A stretch of DNA of 64,000 nucleotides from Anastrepha obliqua (GCF_027943255.1 NC_072894.1:129509601-129573600), one strand, 5' to 3'; positions 32,800 through 46,767 are shown, counted from the first letter of the stretch. Numbers and translations: made by a program. The notes: generated by a model not told the origin, from the sequence alone.

Positions 32800-35700
32800 T
32801 TGTTGCAAATAATTCCATAGTTTTAATACAAAGATGTTTTAAAGCTTTAGTCTTGAATTTTAATAGAACACGCGAAATTTCCTTGCATACTTAAAGGCGG
32901 TTAAGACACACTAACAATTTCGAACGCATTTCCAGACGAATTTAATGAGTAACCAATACCGCATTTGAATGCATATTTAAATTTCACTTTGTGCACCTGA
33001 AAGTAGGCAAAGTTTTATTCATATTACTTAAATATCAAAGGATGTGAAATTTACATATCCTTTGAACCAAGCGCATACTCCCACACAACATCAGTGTATG
33101 AATTACAGGTTTGGCTGCAAGTTTTCTGGATCGCTACTAAAAGGATATAAAATGTCTGGCAGGAAAATCTATAACAGAAGTTAAAAACCAACAGAAAGTG
33201 TAAAACAGTGTGCAAAAGCTGTCAGCGGGAATTACAGCAACAGCAAAAGAGTTTACGAGCATATTTATGCATGTCTGTATGTGTGTCTATAATTTTCACT
33301 TGATTCTGCCTTTTTGCAACTTAATGTTTAATTCAAAATTGATATTATTACATTCACGCATGCCTTTTTGCATTGTGGGCGTAAACAGTACCAATACATA
33401 CGCGTGCATCAAATTGATTTATATTCATTGGGATAGTGTTACGCACGCACAAAACATAATCAGCTGGAAGAACTAGCGTTTGATGTTAGCTTTCGTAAAG
33501 GCAACTTGCTCACTGATGCCTAAAATTTGCAAAGAGTTCTTAAATAGTTTGGTTTTTTATTTTTCTGGTATTGTTGCTTTAGAAAATGACTTAATGCCCT
33601 TAAATACTATACAAATATAAGCTTTGTCGCCTTGAAAACTGTACTGGCTATTGTTTTCATTCGTACGATAGCATATACAGTTGCACTCACATAATTAAGT
33701 AACTTCAACTTTTCATTCAAATTCCGTACAATAAAGGTTTAAAGTTTCCTGAAAAAAAAATTGAGCGTTTTCTTCCATTTAAAAGACGGGCATGCACAGC
33801 ATACGCTTTCCCCCAAATATTTCACAAGCCGGTTCAGAATAACAGGCATGTGCGCTTAGTGAACGAAATACCAGGGTATAATGCAAATCGTTTAAACGGT
33901 CAATTATGTAATTTTTTAACAAAGATAATATTTTCATGGATGATAAATTTACAAGGTTTGCTCTTTAACCATGGTGAAAAAGAAAATTGTGAGCCGAATT
34001 CTGTGCGCTCATTTCACACGTACTCACTCACTCTTACAAAAAGTCATTGTTCGAACGGCATCGAGGGTTCATTGGTTAATTTTTTCCGTATATCACCAAC
34101 ACAATCTTAGTTTTTTTGTAAGCACATCCCAAGTGACGACAGCCCATCAGCTGATTCTGTGAAATTCGCTCAGAGCTGAATAATGATCAGCATGGAATAT
34201 GTTTGCTGTTTTCTCAACTCTCTCTCTTTCTATCATTTCAGCTTACTCCATCGCCAATGAACGCATTTTCGTTTCCTGAAAGGTTTTTAAACTCGCTGGA
34301 TGATGTATTTAAACTTGATTCATGCACCGTTTAAGATTTTTAGTTATCTTTAAAGTGAAGTATGTAAGTGATTAAGGCGATGTAAAGGAGAAATAATTTG
34401 TATTATCAGCTTTGAAAATAGTTTAACAAAACAGTGAATCTAACCTTGCCGTAGTTTCAGTGCTCGTCAAGCAGTGAAGAAATCGTAAAGAATTAAAGTG
34501 GATTTTAAACTTAAGAAAAGTTCATCAACAGGGTGATAAGATGAGAAAGTGGCTATTAGTAATAAATTTTATTTGAAAAAAATTTAAAGTTTGCCCAAGT
34601 AAATATGTATGTTTATCGATCATGTTATTGTAGGTAACTAAGTAGTTCATTTCTTCAAAAAAAATCTTACATCTTTTTTTTCATTTATTAGGCAAGTTCA
34701 AAACCCTCCATATATCGTCAGTTTGGCCACTTATGAATTAACCTTTGATTGATATTTATAACTTTTGTATTAATTGTGCTCTTATTTAATTATCGATACT
34801 GCCTCCAATCTTCCCGATTTATGTTCTTCAGCGGGCATCGCCTAACAGATCTTTGCGCTTTCAGCCAAAATTATTTTTAGAATTTATCTGCAAAAAATAA
34901 CAAATGCGAATGATGGAGGGGTGGAAAACAAGCGAAAATGTGATTATTTCAATTTACATAAGTATGTACGTGTGTACGTCTGTATGTAAGTAGTCACAAC
35001 CATCTTTCAAGTTATTAACTAGTTGGTGATCGATTTGCTGTGTTGGCGTTAATAGCCGTTTTAATTGAATAAACCACAACTGATCAGTTGCCATTTTCGA
35101 TGAGCTCCTTTCAATGAATCAATACATTACACTTGGACTAGCTGAGGCTGTGGTTGTGGCTGTGCCTGTGTCAGTGGCTGCTAACAAGTTATGCACTCAC
35201 ACAGCCACATACTCGTACTCCACGCAATCGGCGGCAAAGTAAAGCAAACAATGCAACAGCAGCTAACCATGTCAGCAACATACGTGCGGCAGACGTGCCA
35301 CCAACAGCAATACAATTTCACTTTCAACCAGGCGTCGTAAGTAGGTGCATATGTGTCGAGTCAGGAGGCAAGCGCCATGAGCGCCACACGGCAGCGCTTC
35401 CATCCAATACATCCGAAAATGGCGTTTACAGGTTGCACTGGGGATTCTTGCCATATTTAGTAAACGCCAGCAACAACAACAACAACAACCACAATTGCTG
35501 CTACACCTTGCTGCCATGGCACTCTCACACGTACGATACTCGGTGCGCTACTGCAACGCCAGTCAGCCAACCAGCCGAGTGCCGCAAAAGTGGAGTAAAA
35601 GTATAACAACAGTTGCTGAACTGTTGCAGGCAATGTTTATAAGGTAATAGTAACAACAAACAAGAAATTAATGCACCTACCATGTGATGCGTGAAGCTGA

Positions 35701-36640
35701 AGGGCAACGAGTGAAATTAAAAAAAAGAACTGCATTTACAATTTTGGTGAAAAGTCAGCAAATTAAATTAATGAAAACCAGTTGCAATGTTGAATGTAGA
35801 TTGTGTAGCAGAGTGTACGGTGGATGGGTGCGGGCAATACAAGGCCTGCAAGAGTGATGAATTAATAGCAGCAAGGGAAATTTACTATTCCTTCTGGATG
35901 GAAAATGTGGCAGGGGAGAGGCTGGAACAAAAAATAGTAAGGGTGAATTTATTTGGAATTTTCATGGTCGCTTGCTGCCCGAGAAGCTGTGAAATGAAGA
36001 ACAGGTTTACAAGTTTGCTTTTTCTGTATAATTTAACAGTTCGTGCCAAAGGTGAGGAACAAAATTGAAATTGAAAACTATAAAAAAGAACCCCTTAAAG
36101 GCAAACCAGTCTCTTCGAAGCGAATAATTTATTGGAAGTCAAAAACTCTCAATACATAAAAAATAGCTTGAACTGGTTATGTATGCGTAAAATATATTCC
36201 CATAATTGGGATGTAGACCCTACAAAAACTCAAAATATGGAACAGAAATTTTGATTTACTTTTGCTTTAGTGGCTTGAGAAAAATATACAAAATTACACT
36301 ACGCAAGGCATAGGCGTTGTACGTTTAAAGGATAGCAGCAAAAGCACGGCAATACTGCCGAATTCAGTAAATATTTTGAAATTCAGGCTTTGCTTGGTGG
36401 AGAGCAATTCATTGTTCAAGGTAATTTTGACGGCGATGCTCTAAGATTTTATGCATGTTTTTGTAATGAATACCAATTTATTGGAGAGCGCATTCGAAAG
36501 TGTCGATATGTTTTCGTAATCAAAGAAGAAATGTTTGGATAAAATTCACAGGAGCACTTGCACTAATGCTTTAGGTTTTAAGAGAACTGGGTTTGGATGA
36601 GCTACTGTGGTGAGTAGAGGGCACAAAAGGCCAGGAGGTG
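32800..36640. other. Non-coding stretch, nothing recognised
   Basis: Mostly AT-rich. A plus-strand 150-codon frame at 35154-35606 is rich in Asn/Thr/Pro from CAA-type repeats and shows no domain. No element termini, RNA genes or conserved motifs were found. Confidence 0.4.
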
Positions 36641-36696
36641 GAAGTGCAACCCTCAAATTTATTCCCTTTTATTCTAAGTTGCCCCTTTATTCTAAG

Positions 36697-37015
36697 GCGG
36701 CCGCCGTAGCCGAATGGGTTGGTGCGTGATCACCATTCGGAATTCACTGAGAGGTCGTTGGTTCGAATCTCGGTGAAAGCAAAATTAATAAAAACATTTT
36801 TCTAATAGCGGTCGCCCCTCGGCAGGCAATGGCAAACCTCCGAGTGTATTTCTGCCATGAAAAAGCTCCTCATAAAAATATCTGCCGTTCGGAGTCGGCT
36901 TGAAACTGTAGGTTCCTCCATTTGTGGAACAACATCAAGACGCACACCACAAATAGGAGGAGGAGCTCGGTCATACACCTAACAGAAGTGTAGGCGCCAA
37001 TTATTTATTTTTTAT
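36697..37015 (+). mobile_element. tRNA-derived SINE with target duplication (319 bp)
   Basis: An A-box-like region (cgtagccgaatgggttggtg) and B box (ggttcgaatctcggtg) form a tRNA-like head. The body contains gcggtcgcccctcggcaggc and atctgccgttcggagtcggc. The tail is AT-rich (ttatttattttttatt). An 11-bp duplication TTTATTCTAAG flanks it at 36686-36696 and 37016-37026. Two other copies are in the window. By family it is moved by a partner LINE. Confidence 0.85.
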
Positions 37016-38030
37016 TTTATTCTAAGTTGCAAAAATAATTTAATTTTAACAAAACAAAAATGGCACTAACAATGCACAAAAGCCTTTCTAAAGATTAGGT
37101 GGGTGGGTGAAATTGTTGAAGTACCAGTTTAGCACTATCCAAGTAGCTCTAAAGCGCCCTTTTGATAGTATTTTGAGACCGTCAACGGGCGGATATCTCC
37201 AGCCAGCTGTTGATGTAATGGAGAAAATTAATGGGATTTAGGTTGGCCCACTGGCCCACTGCCCCAGGCTGTCGAAGCAACCAGCACCCAGTCACCTTAA
37301 TCGTCTAGCTGCCAAACCCGTACATTTACAGAGAAAGTGCTCAACAGTTTCGGTATCGTCTTCCGAAGATTACTGAGACTAACTAATTAATGTATAGTAC
37401 TTTCAACAGCCTTTAATTTTTGAAAATTTGTTTAGCGAATTTTAAAATTTGAATCTAGCTTGCCTTTGAAATGCCAAACCATCAAAAAAATGGTGCTCCA
37501 AACATAAGTTTATACTTGCAAATAAAACTCAAGGAAAAAATTTATAAATGTCTTATGATATCCTTAAACAGAGGAGCAATTTCCATATGTATATGGAGAA
37601 TAGCATGGCCCGAAAACCAAAACAAAAAAAATTCTTGATGCCACTGACTAAATTAGGAAGGCCCCAAAATTACAAAATTGTTTTTTTAATGCCACGCACT
37701 AAATTTGTTCTATGACCAAAAGAACTAGACACATATTTTTTTTATGTATATTTTTATTTACTATTTACCTGTGCTGCCAACGCTATAAAAATTACTATTA
37801 AATTCGCATGAGGAAATGCACTTTTCTGTAATGTTTAAATAATTAAAAAAAAATAAACATTTCGTTATTTTTTCATTTCCTCTTTAAATTTAGCTTTACA
37901 AATGTCCAAAAAATGATACCCCATCATTTATGTAAAAAATTGTTTTAAATTTAATAATTAAGGTTATGTGGCAACCTCTGCCGCTTTGGTCTCTAATAAC
38001 ATTTTCCAAAAGCTTCTTGATGTTGTATAT

Positions 38031-38150
38031 TGTTGTTGTTGTAACAGCATTAACCTTCCTCATAAATACTTAGGAAACGCTGCTGCTGGGGTGCCAGTTC
38101 TTGGCCGGATATAAATCCGGGTCGTTCCGGTAACGTACAACCCATTGCTG
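38031..38150 (+). repeat. Dispersed short repeat with palindromic core, copy 3
   Basis: It begins (TTG)n taacagcattaacc, then gctgctgctggggtgccagt and ccggatataaatccgggtcg ttccggtaacgtacaaccc. This is the clearest copy; its core CCGGATATAAATCCGG is a near-perfect palindrome. Confidence 0.65.
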
Positions 38151-38199
38151 GATATTCTCACAAAGGGCTCAATTTTTACTGAAGAAGTTGAATTATTTC

Positions 38200-41100
38200 T
38201 TTCATTTCTTTGGCCGAATGACATTAATATTCTACGATCCATAAAAAAGTTAAATTCCAGCAGCGGGACGGCCAGTTGTCAAGAGGGTTGGCGCCGAAAA
38301 TGATAACTGCTGGAACTACATAATTGCGTAAGTAAAATCTGATATTGCTACTATTGAAGTATTTTCCTACTACCTTTTTGAAGCATTTTGGTATTTTTTA
38401 TTCAAAAATGGCATCTCATGCAACATCTTGGAACATCCAACAGAAATAATTTTGAATTCACTTCGAACAACACACATACAAACATGTTTACCTTCTCTGC
38501 TAGGCATTCGCAACCACATGTGCATATTTATTTAAAAATACATCCACGATGCTGAAATAATGAAAGCCAAAACAATTTCAAGAGCAAGTTTTTATTATCT
38601 TACCAAAAATCAAGCAGAACGCAAAGGGCGATGAAGGAAATTCGCGGCGGCATCCAATTAATAAAGGCATAAGTATGTGCATATATGTGCAGTTGTGTAG
38701 TGGACGAAATAAAATGAAGAAATACTTATAAACAAAACAAGAAAAAAATTACGTAAAAATATGCAAACTGGAGCATCTCCCGCGAAAACACGCAACTGGT
38801 AAATAAAGTACGAAAAATATGCGAAAAGGATGTGGCAGAGAGAAATAATTAATAAAATTATAATTAAATGGGAAACGGGAAAATATGAAAAATAAATAAC
38901 AAATTGCAATTGGTTTACATTTTGGCAACAAAGCAAAGGTAAGGAAATGTGCAGAGGTGCGCAAACGAAGGCAGCAAGCGAGGCGAGACCAGCCACCCAT
39001 CGGCACCGCGCGCGAGCGCCACAGCACCAGCGAAATGATAAACAAACTTGTAGGTGCGACGCTTGGTGTGTGTCCCTTGTAGTGTGCTTGTTGTTATTGC
39101 TGTTGTAAATGCAGCTGTTCGCGATGGTGGCATATGTTTGTTGTTGCTTTGTTGCTTTGCTGCTACTCGGATAGTTGGCGTAAACGAGCTATAAACATAA
39201 ACGAAATACAACAGCAGCTAAAGCGCCAAGAAATAAACTCAATAACAAGTAAGTAGTCAACAAAAGCAATAACAACAACCACAACAGCAGTAGCAGTCAT
39301 TGAAAAAGTCATAAAAAAGCAAAGCAGCAACGCAGAATTTCAGCACGTTGTAGTGGCGCGATGTGTGTGTGTGCGTGTGGAGCGAACATAGTTGTTTTTT
39401 ATTTGTCTGCCTCGTCGATGCGACTGTTTTGTTTTTCTTCAGCCTTTTTTCTTTTTAATTTTCTGTGTTTTGTTTTTTTTGTATTTTCTCTTGCTGCCAA
39501 AACTGGATTTTCTAAAAATAGACCGTGGGGAAATACTTGAATGCGCGCCACATGTGCCACCAACCAACCAGCTAGCCAGCGAGCCAGCCAGCCAGCCAGC
39601 GTATCGACGGCCTATCAGCGAGGCAAGCGACCGACAACCGGAGCAGGAGACAACCAGTTCGCCAGGGCAAGGCACACATCCTTAAGCGCACATGTGTACG
39701 CATACACCACACACACATACACATGCAATACACTTACGTATGCAAGTAAACAGCCGTAAATGCAAAGGCGTAGCTGTCAGCTTAACGCTGACCAAACGCT
39801 TCTGTCACTAACTTGTGCTCTGCTCACCGGACTGCTGGTGGGTCTAACGCTCTGGCTGTCTTTATGGCTATTTCACTATTGGCCATGCGCCTATTTGTCG
39901 GGCAGTCGAATTGTTATTGCTTCTGCCCGACTAACTTTTTACCCACATGCGATAACCACAATGACTTGATGGGCAGTGGCTCACATCTGGCTTTTGCTGG
40001 ACGCAGTTGAAGCTGTGCCACCGCAAACACCAAAGTGTGGCACATGTGGTTTACGCTCCGCTTAGTCGCTCAGAGGCTCAGTTGTGTTTGCAAACATTTG
40101 TTGTGTGGTAACGCTGCTTGACTCTCTTACTTTTACTTGCATCTATTGCCATACTCTGAACTCTTTAAACTTGGCCAAGAGCGGCAGCAGAAACCGCAAT
40201 TGTGGAGCAAATTAGAAATGTTACTTGTTTAGGTGTGTGGAAAATAAAGAGGAGCTCGAAAAAGGAACTTTTTTTATGTTCCGCGATGTAACGTTGAAAA
40301 AGGTTAATATCACTAAAGTGTAGGGCATACATAAACGCAGTAACATACATAAATATAAGTTGTATATCCGAAGACAGTGCGTTACTAGGTTTTCAATGCG
40401 TCACTAGGTTTCATGCCGCACAAATAGAAGCGATAAAAAACTGCAAGAGAAAACTGTATACAATTCCGCTACACGCTTAGTGTTTGCCTTGTTAGTTTTT
40501 GTATTGATGAAGTGATTTGTTGTTGTTAAAATGGCTCTGTCAAAGAGATCGCATGCGACCTGGCACAAAAAGCGTTTTCGTAGTAATCAATTCTTCCTTT
40601 TACCCACATTTACATTCTTTCTTCTGAGTTCGGCGTAGCAGAAATTGTAAATCGTTTTGTGTGGCTTATTTGTTGCTCAGCTGCGTTTGTGATCACCAGC
40701 AGGGGCTATTTATAGATATCCATTTACTATTTGCGCATGTTGCGCGCTGGCGAAAAGCAAACAATCCATTTGTGGGTGATATGAGTGAATGGCGACTGCA
40801 CGCCCACAATTCCCCGGTTTGATAAAAATTTGTTTGTATTAGGTGAATTATGAAATAAAAATATTTAAATTTTTTTACATTTTAAGGGTTTCAGGGTCCC
40901 CAGGAATATAACAAAAAAATTTTACTTTCAAATTATTTTTTAAATAAATCGTAGATTACCATTTTTTGGGCATTTGTGAAAGGAAATTAAAATAGGAAAA
41001 AAATAATATCTATCTGTAAATATTTTATAAAGCTCTAATAATGCCCTCCCTATCGTATAGTACAGAAGCTGGAACGATGGTAACATCTGATGAAGATCCC

Positions 41101-43500
41101 TTGGCTCCCGTGTTTGAGAGGAAGATTCTGCGGAAGATTTATTTTCTCCATGTAACGAGTGGGTAAAATACGCAACACCATTAGGAAACAAATTATGAAA
41201 TACAAACGATAATTTTGGGATAAAAATCGATTTTTTTTTTGCATGTTATTGTAGTAAAACATTTCAAAAATACTGTGTTAAAATTTTATTTTAAGTCAAT
41301 CCGAGCAAAACTTTTTAAGTTATAGAGCATAAAGCCGAGCCGCCTCAAACATCTGCCGAGACGCAGCAGTTGCGCGCGTAGTCCGTTACAAACTTTAAAC
41401 GCGGTTTTCTCGAACCTTTTTTTTTAAAGTGCGTAGTCATTGGCATTTGAAAACTACTCAACCGATCCTTTTGAAATTTTGCACACATATTTTACATATA
41501 AAAAACCTCCTCCCAACGTTTTTTTTTTGGCCATTTTTTTTTATATTAAGGTGGTTTTACACCTACAAAATGGCGGCATTTTTTCGTCAAAAATCACTTT
41601 TTACTTCAAACGACTACCAAATCGCTGAAAATGAAAATAAATCGTCAAAATAAACGTTGGGGGGAAGTTTAACTCATACTTTAACTAAATTATTCGATTT
41701 TTTTGATTTCAGACGATTCTACGCTGAGATATGCTGACTACTGCAAAATGTATTTTTGAAAGGACGTCTACGTAAATGTGCTCTCATTCGCTCATTTTGC
41801 AATATTTTTACATGAAAATTTTATCAAATATTCTTGAAATGTTACTTTATAATATGCAACAACTTTTAATAAACTGACTTGAACCGTTTCGCTACAATAA
41901 ATTCATGAAAAAAGTGCTTTTTTTTAGCGTGCTTTTTTATAGTGGAGTTTACTTTCTTTACGATAAAAGCGCATACAAGTAAATGAGTAAAAAAATTTAA
42001 TAATAAAGAAAAAACAAAATAAAACCACAGACACCCCCGGTGGCTAAATTTCTACTCTGATTTATAAGTATTTTTAACTTTAATTTTGAATTCCAATTAA
42101 AATATTGGTATGGAAAATGCAATTAGCCACAAAAGGAAAAGATTTTTGTTTTCTTTTATTAAAAAAGCAAAACATCGCAAACTGCCTTTTCAAGCTTTGA
42201 ATTTTTTATTACACTAGTAATTAATTTTCAACAACAATAACGGCAATAGAAAAAAATTCATAACAACAACAAAAATAAATAAATAAAATGGCATAGCATC
42301 AACAGCAACAACAAGAGCAATAAAAAACAAAAGCAAGAAAACCAAGTAGATATAAAAAAGCGCACGTACACACGCAAGAGCGCATAGACTCATACATACT
42401 TACATAGGTGTATACATGTATGTGTGCATAAATGCCTGGGTACGTGCGCTGCATGGAAGAAATTCGTAAAAGCACAGCGCTATATAAATAAACTTAAATT
42501 TAACGCCACTACTACTGAAATGAAGGCAAAATGATCAATAAAAAATTACTACCAGTTTAAAATGCAACACTTATTCATATAAAATATGCAAGTATGCGAG
42601 TGTGTGTGAGTGTGTGCATGTTATGATGAAACTACGGCAACAGACTATGCGGCAGCAGTTGTGGCAGCAACAGCAGCTTTAACCAGCACTAAATTCAACC
42701 TGCTAAATGGACAAATTACGGCGACAACAATAACAACAAACTGCATAGAAAAATGGACGACCAACAAACAGCAAAAGCTGCAATCAAAGTAGCAGCTGAA
42801 TAACAAACAAACCGCATATACAACCACAAAAACAACAATAACAACAGAAAAGTCAAAGGCAGCTGTTAACCAATGGCCGGCTGCCCGGTGGTAAGTTGCT
42901 TACTTTTTGCTGCCGTCTATCGTTCGCTCACAGTCAGCCCATTTAACTAGCCAGCCATGCTGTCACCCGAGTGCAAATTAAACTACATCCACATCAATGG
43001 ATGCGCCGAAAAGCAACAACAACAAACGGTAAAAGCGATAGCTATACACACACAAAAAAGGCACTAAATATTGACCATATTGATAAAGGCAGTTAATATG
43101 CAATAACCACCAGTGGCAAACTGGAAGTGACACTGCACTACACACATACGCACACACACACACATCATCACCATACTTGTGTGGATAAACTTGCTAGACG
43201 TTGCTGGCATTTTAGAAGATGGATCGTTGAGTCGATCGTTCGATAGTTGGATGGATCGATTGAATGAAAGATTATTGTATTTGATAGCGGCAAAAATCAC
43301 AGATGTACGCGTAAATTTGCTGCAGTCATGAAATTACAGATACACACACATACATGCATGAGTATAACAAGTTCTACTGCATAAAGCAGCTGGCAAAAGC
43401 TGCTTGGAAAAATTATTATCAATTGTAAAAGTTCAATTTTCAATTCAATTTTCGAGTCACAAATTTTAAATTACAAAATATGAATGATATACATATGGGA
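38200..43500. other. Mostly non-coding; CA/CAA-rich stretches
   Basis: 39000-40000 and 42200-43300 carry many CAA, CAG and CA runs, as seen in leaders and introns of fly developmental genes, but no supported exon. 40880-41760 is AT-rich and starts TTAAGGGTTTCAGGG, like the TTAA-type element at 46768, but no right end was found. Nothing else is recognised. Confidence 0.4.
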
Positions 43501-43561
43501 AGCTTCAACTAGTTGTGGAGAGTCGAACAAAAAAATTTAAAGAGTTCGAACCTTAACAAAA

Positions 43562-44063
43562 AAAAAAATACCAGACGCGATAGAAGTGAAACCTTCCGTA
43601 AAACAAACTGAGAGAGAATGAGACGAAAGCAGCATTAGGGGCGGGATAATTATAGGTTCATTATAATATTGCTATAAAGTTCATATTTTATTTTCTTCAT
43701 TTTATTATTATTCATCCTCAATGTTTTCAATTTCAACAAATGATACGAGTGGCTTATGATAGCTAAAATATGATACAAATGCTTTGGTTTCGATGTTGTC
43801 AACATATCTTTGAAATACCGCGTCAATTGTTGTTTTTGATCGTGTTGTCGATTCAGTGCGATTGTTACACATTTGTAAATTGAATGTTGTATTGAGAAAA
43901 TCAATTAAAGGAACCGCTGTGTCCAATGCAAAATTTACGTTAAAATCGCCACTTAAAATCATTGGAACTTTATCGAAATCTTTTCTAAGTATCCGCGATA
44001 CTTCTGGTGTATACTTTATTAAATTTTCGTGAATGAATTCCGTGATGCTATTTATTGATTTTT
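43562..44063 (-). mobile_element. Helitron-like element fragment with endonuclease domain
   Basis: Read leftward the frame gives a leader (SITEFIHENLIKYTPEV), then MILSGDFNVNFALD, TTIDAVFQRYVDNIETKAFV and SYFSYHKPLVSFVEIE before the stop near 43708. GDFN and SYHKPL are signature motifs of the exonuclease-endonuclease-phosphatase fold. The sequence beyond the stop matches the 3' end at 3304-3470. The 5' part is absent. Confidence 0.6.
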
Positions 44064-44194
44064 TTTCTGTCGATATTCACGACACTTTTCTGCATTATTT
44101 TTCGGCATAATTGCGGTAAATATTTAAAAATGAAAATATTTACGAATATAAAAATACGGACGCAATACAGCACACGCGGTTGCTATTATGAGCG

Positions 44195-44490
44195 TCGTAA
44201 TGCGTATATTACACAGACGTACTAACATATACACAAACATTCGTAGGACGCTTGGTCTAAGCAAGTATTAGGTACTGTAGTATAAGTATACATAATGCCG
44301 TCTCGCTCACCGTGGCTCCGTAATACGCAGGCGCGCACACATACGTACTAGCATACATACAAACATACATACGTATGACACTTGAACTAAACACCAAAGC
44401 AAGTAATAGGGAGTGTAGTATACATACTACAATACTCACTATACTAGCGTGGCTCAGCAGTACGCAGCCACACACATATACGTATATCAA
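44195..44490. repeat. Two imperfect tandem units of ~160-180 bp
   Basis: Both units contain cacatac-rich sequence, gcgtggct-ccg/cagtacgcag, ggacgcttgg/gacacttgaa, and aagca(a)gtatta/aatagg followed by gtagtata. The order is the same in both. Origin unknown; it abuts the endonuclease fragment. Confidence 0.4.
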
Positions 44491-44629
44491 CATATGTCTC
44501 TTTTTAGTGTAGCTTTTTCGTTTCATCGAGTCTCAAATCACTCCCAACGATTCTAAAGAAGTTTTCACTTCAAAAAATTATCTAAAATCAACGCTGTTCG
44601 TGAGCCACTTTATTTCAAAATCCAATGGG

Positions 44630-45000
44630 CTATAAACTGCTAATCTCTGAGCGCATAAACAGACGCCTGCAAACGTTTATCAACAAATGTCTTAGGATTT
44701 CTTGGCCATTTACAGTCTCTAATGCTGACCTTCTCTCGCTCATTGATAGCTGCCCAATCAAGCTTGAAATTATAAGACGAGAATGGAACTGATTTGGACA
44801 TACTCTCCGTGGTGAAGACGACGAAATTGCCAAAACGGCTTCAATGGAACCCACGAACCCACGAACCCACGAACCCACAATCCTAAATGAGAGCTTTGGT
44901 ACCGCCAAATGGAATGAAAGTAGACATACAGCGGCTGGCAGAAATCGTTGAAGAGTCTTTGATTCCGCCCTATGCTCTGACTAGGTGCGACAATACGAGC
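44630..45000 (+). pseudogene. Non-LTR retrotransposon C-terminal fossil
   Basis: The plus strand reads INRRLQTFINKCLRISWPFT, SNADLLSLIDSCPIKLEIIR, then FGHTLRGEDDEIAKTASME and a final RNR.RVFDSALCS. These are thumb and tail motifs of insect LINE polymerases, the same type as at 21.7 kb. A local (ACCCACGA)n expansion at about 44850 interrupts the GRRRRGRP-like segment. Confidence 0.7.
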
Positions 45001-45430
45001 AGAGAGATGTTCTTTTTATAGTAATTCTTCAGTTCTTCTTAAAACTGTCATCCAACAGTATATATTATCAAGGAATAAAAAATAAATAATAAATAAAACT
45101 GCATAGTGGAAATTTGTTCACAAATACTTATTAGAAAGTTTTAAATTTGTATACAAATTTTTTGACTTTTTCCTAAATGTGTACAAAAGTTTGAAACTGG
45201 AACTTATATGGTTTTCGTTATAAAAATCATGGAAATCAAAGAAAAATTAAATAAATGGTCGATAAGTCTCTGTGCTCTAATTATTTACCCATTGTATTGT
45301 TCTATGAGAAACTTAATATAGTTAGCACAAGCCCGTGTGGCGCGCGCGAATGCGATTTTAAATAACCACAATAAATAATTGATTTGAATGTAGATTCTTA
45401 TATCCGAGTGTGCGTATTTTTTGTTTTGTA

Positions 45431-46051
45431 CAGGGCCCGCCATCTATTGTTACGGATTTGAACTAGGTATTATTTGAAGAATGGTAACACTTAGCTGTCA
45501 ACTGATTTGACAGAAAATTAGTTTTATTCTTCCGCTGAACGAAAATGATTTTGTATACGCTCAAATAATGCTGGGAAATATTGCGACATTACTTTGAAAA
45601 TCATGGTAATGTTGCAGAATGTGTACGAAAATTACGTCGGCAATGGGAAGAAGAAAAGCACCGAATGAAGCGTATGTGAGTTACTTTGCGAAAAAAGTAA
45701 GCGAAACTGGGTTTCTTATTGACAAACCAACGCGTGACCGACCAAAAACCGTGCGTACACCCGAAAGTATTGCTGCTGTGGCCGAGAGTGTTCGTGAATC
45801 ACCAGGAACATCAGTTCACCATCATTCTCAACAATTGGACATTTCGGAGACATCATTGAGACGAATTTTGCGTAAAGACCTTGGTATGACGCCGTACAAA
45901 GGTGCCGAGGCAGCCATATGAATGAAGTTGTGTTCCATCATTAACCGGAAGGATTGTACTTCAAAATAAAAAAAAAAACAGTTTGGAAAAATATTGAGTA
46001 GTTTCTTTTTTATAGCATTTTTAATTCCGTAAAGTTATATAGCGGACCCTA
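45431..46051 (+). mobile_element. Short Tc1/mariner-superfamily element with N-terminal transposase fragment (621 bp)
   Basis: TA at 45429-45430 and 46052-46053 flank imperfect inverted ends, CAGGGCCCGCCATCTAT and, reversed, TAGGGTCCGCTATATAA. The interior frame 45619-45921 encodes the DNA-binding part, with KPTRDRPKTVRTPESIAAVA, ESVRESPGTS and LDISETSLRRILRKDLG, then ends. It matches the N-terminal helix-turn-helix region of a widespread insect transposase group (rosa/DD41D-like, from memory). The catalytic domain is deleted, so it can move only with outside help. Confidence 0.65.
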
Positions 46052-46767
46052 TATTTTAGTTTATTTATTGTATATTTATTTCTATTATTTATACACTTAG
46101 ACAAACACTAGTGTGTGAACTGATACGCCTAAAGCTATGCTATATGACTATTAACTCATTAGTTTTTCACAGATGCATTTGTATGTATGTGTGCACATAT
46201 ATGTAAATATATACATACGCATTCAAATACGTGTTCGCTGTACCATACATAAATTCTGATATCAGCTATTTGCCATATTATTATAATACGCTAATTTTGA
46301 TTAAAATATTGTCATTACATTGTTTACGTAATTTTATCCGCAAATATCCATTTTGTGGTAAAATCGAAAAATATTTATTCTGCGTAAATTTAGACTTTAA
46401 AAAACAGTTAAATATTATAATATTATAACTTTCATTGTTGTATTGCTAACTTGCGTTGAAAATTTGCAAAAGTGTGCTTTTACAACTGTGATAATAAAAT
46501 AGAACGAAATTCTGACTACAGGAAATATATTTTAAGTTCATAATACTCGCCGTAAATTGAAATTATTCTAATTTACAAAATTCGTAAACGCATACACTAT
46601 TTGCAATAAAAAGGGGACTTCTCAGAACAAAATTTCCAAAATTGTAAACATATCAGAAAAATTAGTATTTGCTGGTCAATTGTCTCCAAAAGAAAGCTAA
46701 TTGAGCGGTCGAGCACGAAAAACGAGAATTACATTGAGATCCGTTTGAGCTTACCACAGTCATTTAA

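Noticed and set aside
35154..35606. 150-codon plus-strand frame
   Set aside because: Composition follows CAA/CAG repeats (NNNNNN, many Thr/Pro/His), no domain, and minus-strand frames overlap it equally; likely chance.
36697..36780. Functional tRNA gene
   Set aside because: A- and B-box-like sequences are present but the segment does not fold as a full cloverleaf and continues into a SINE body.
40883..41760. Third TTAA-type element starting TTAAGGGTTTCAGGG
   Set aside because: No matching inverted right end with TTAA was found.
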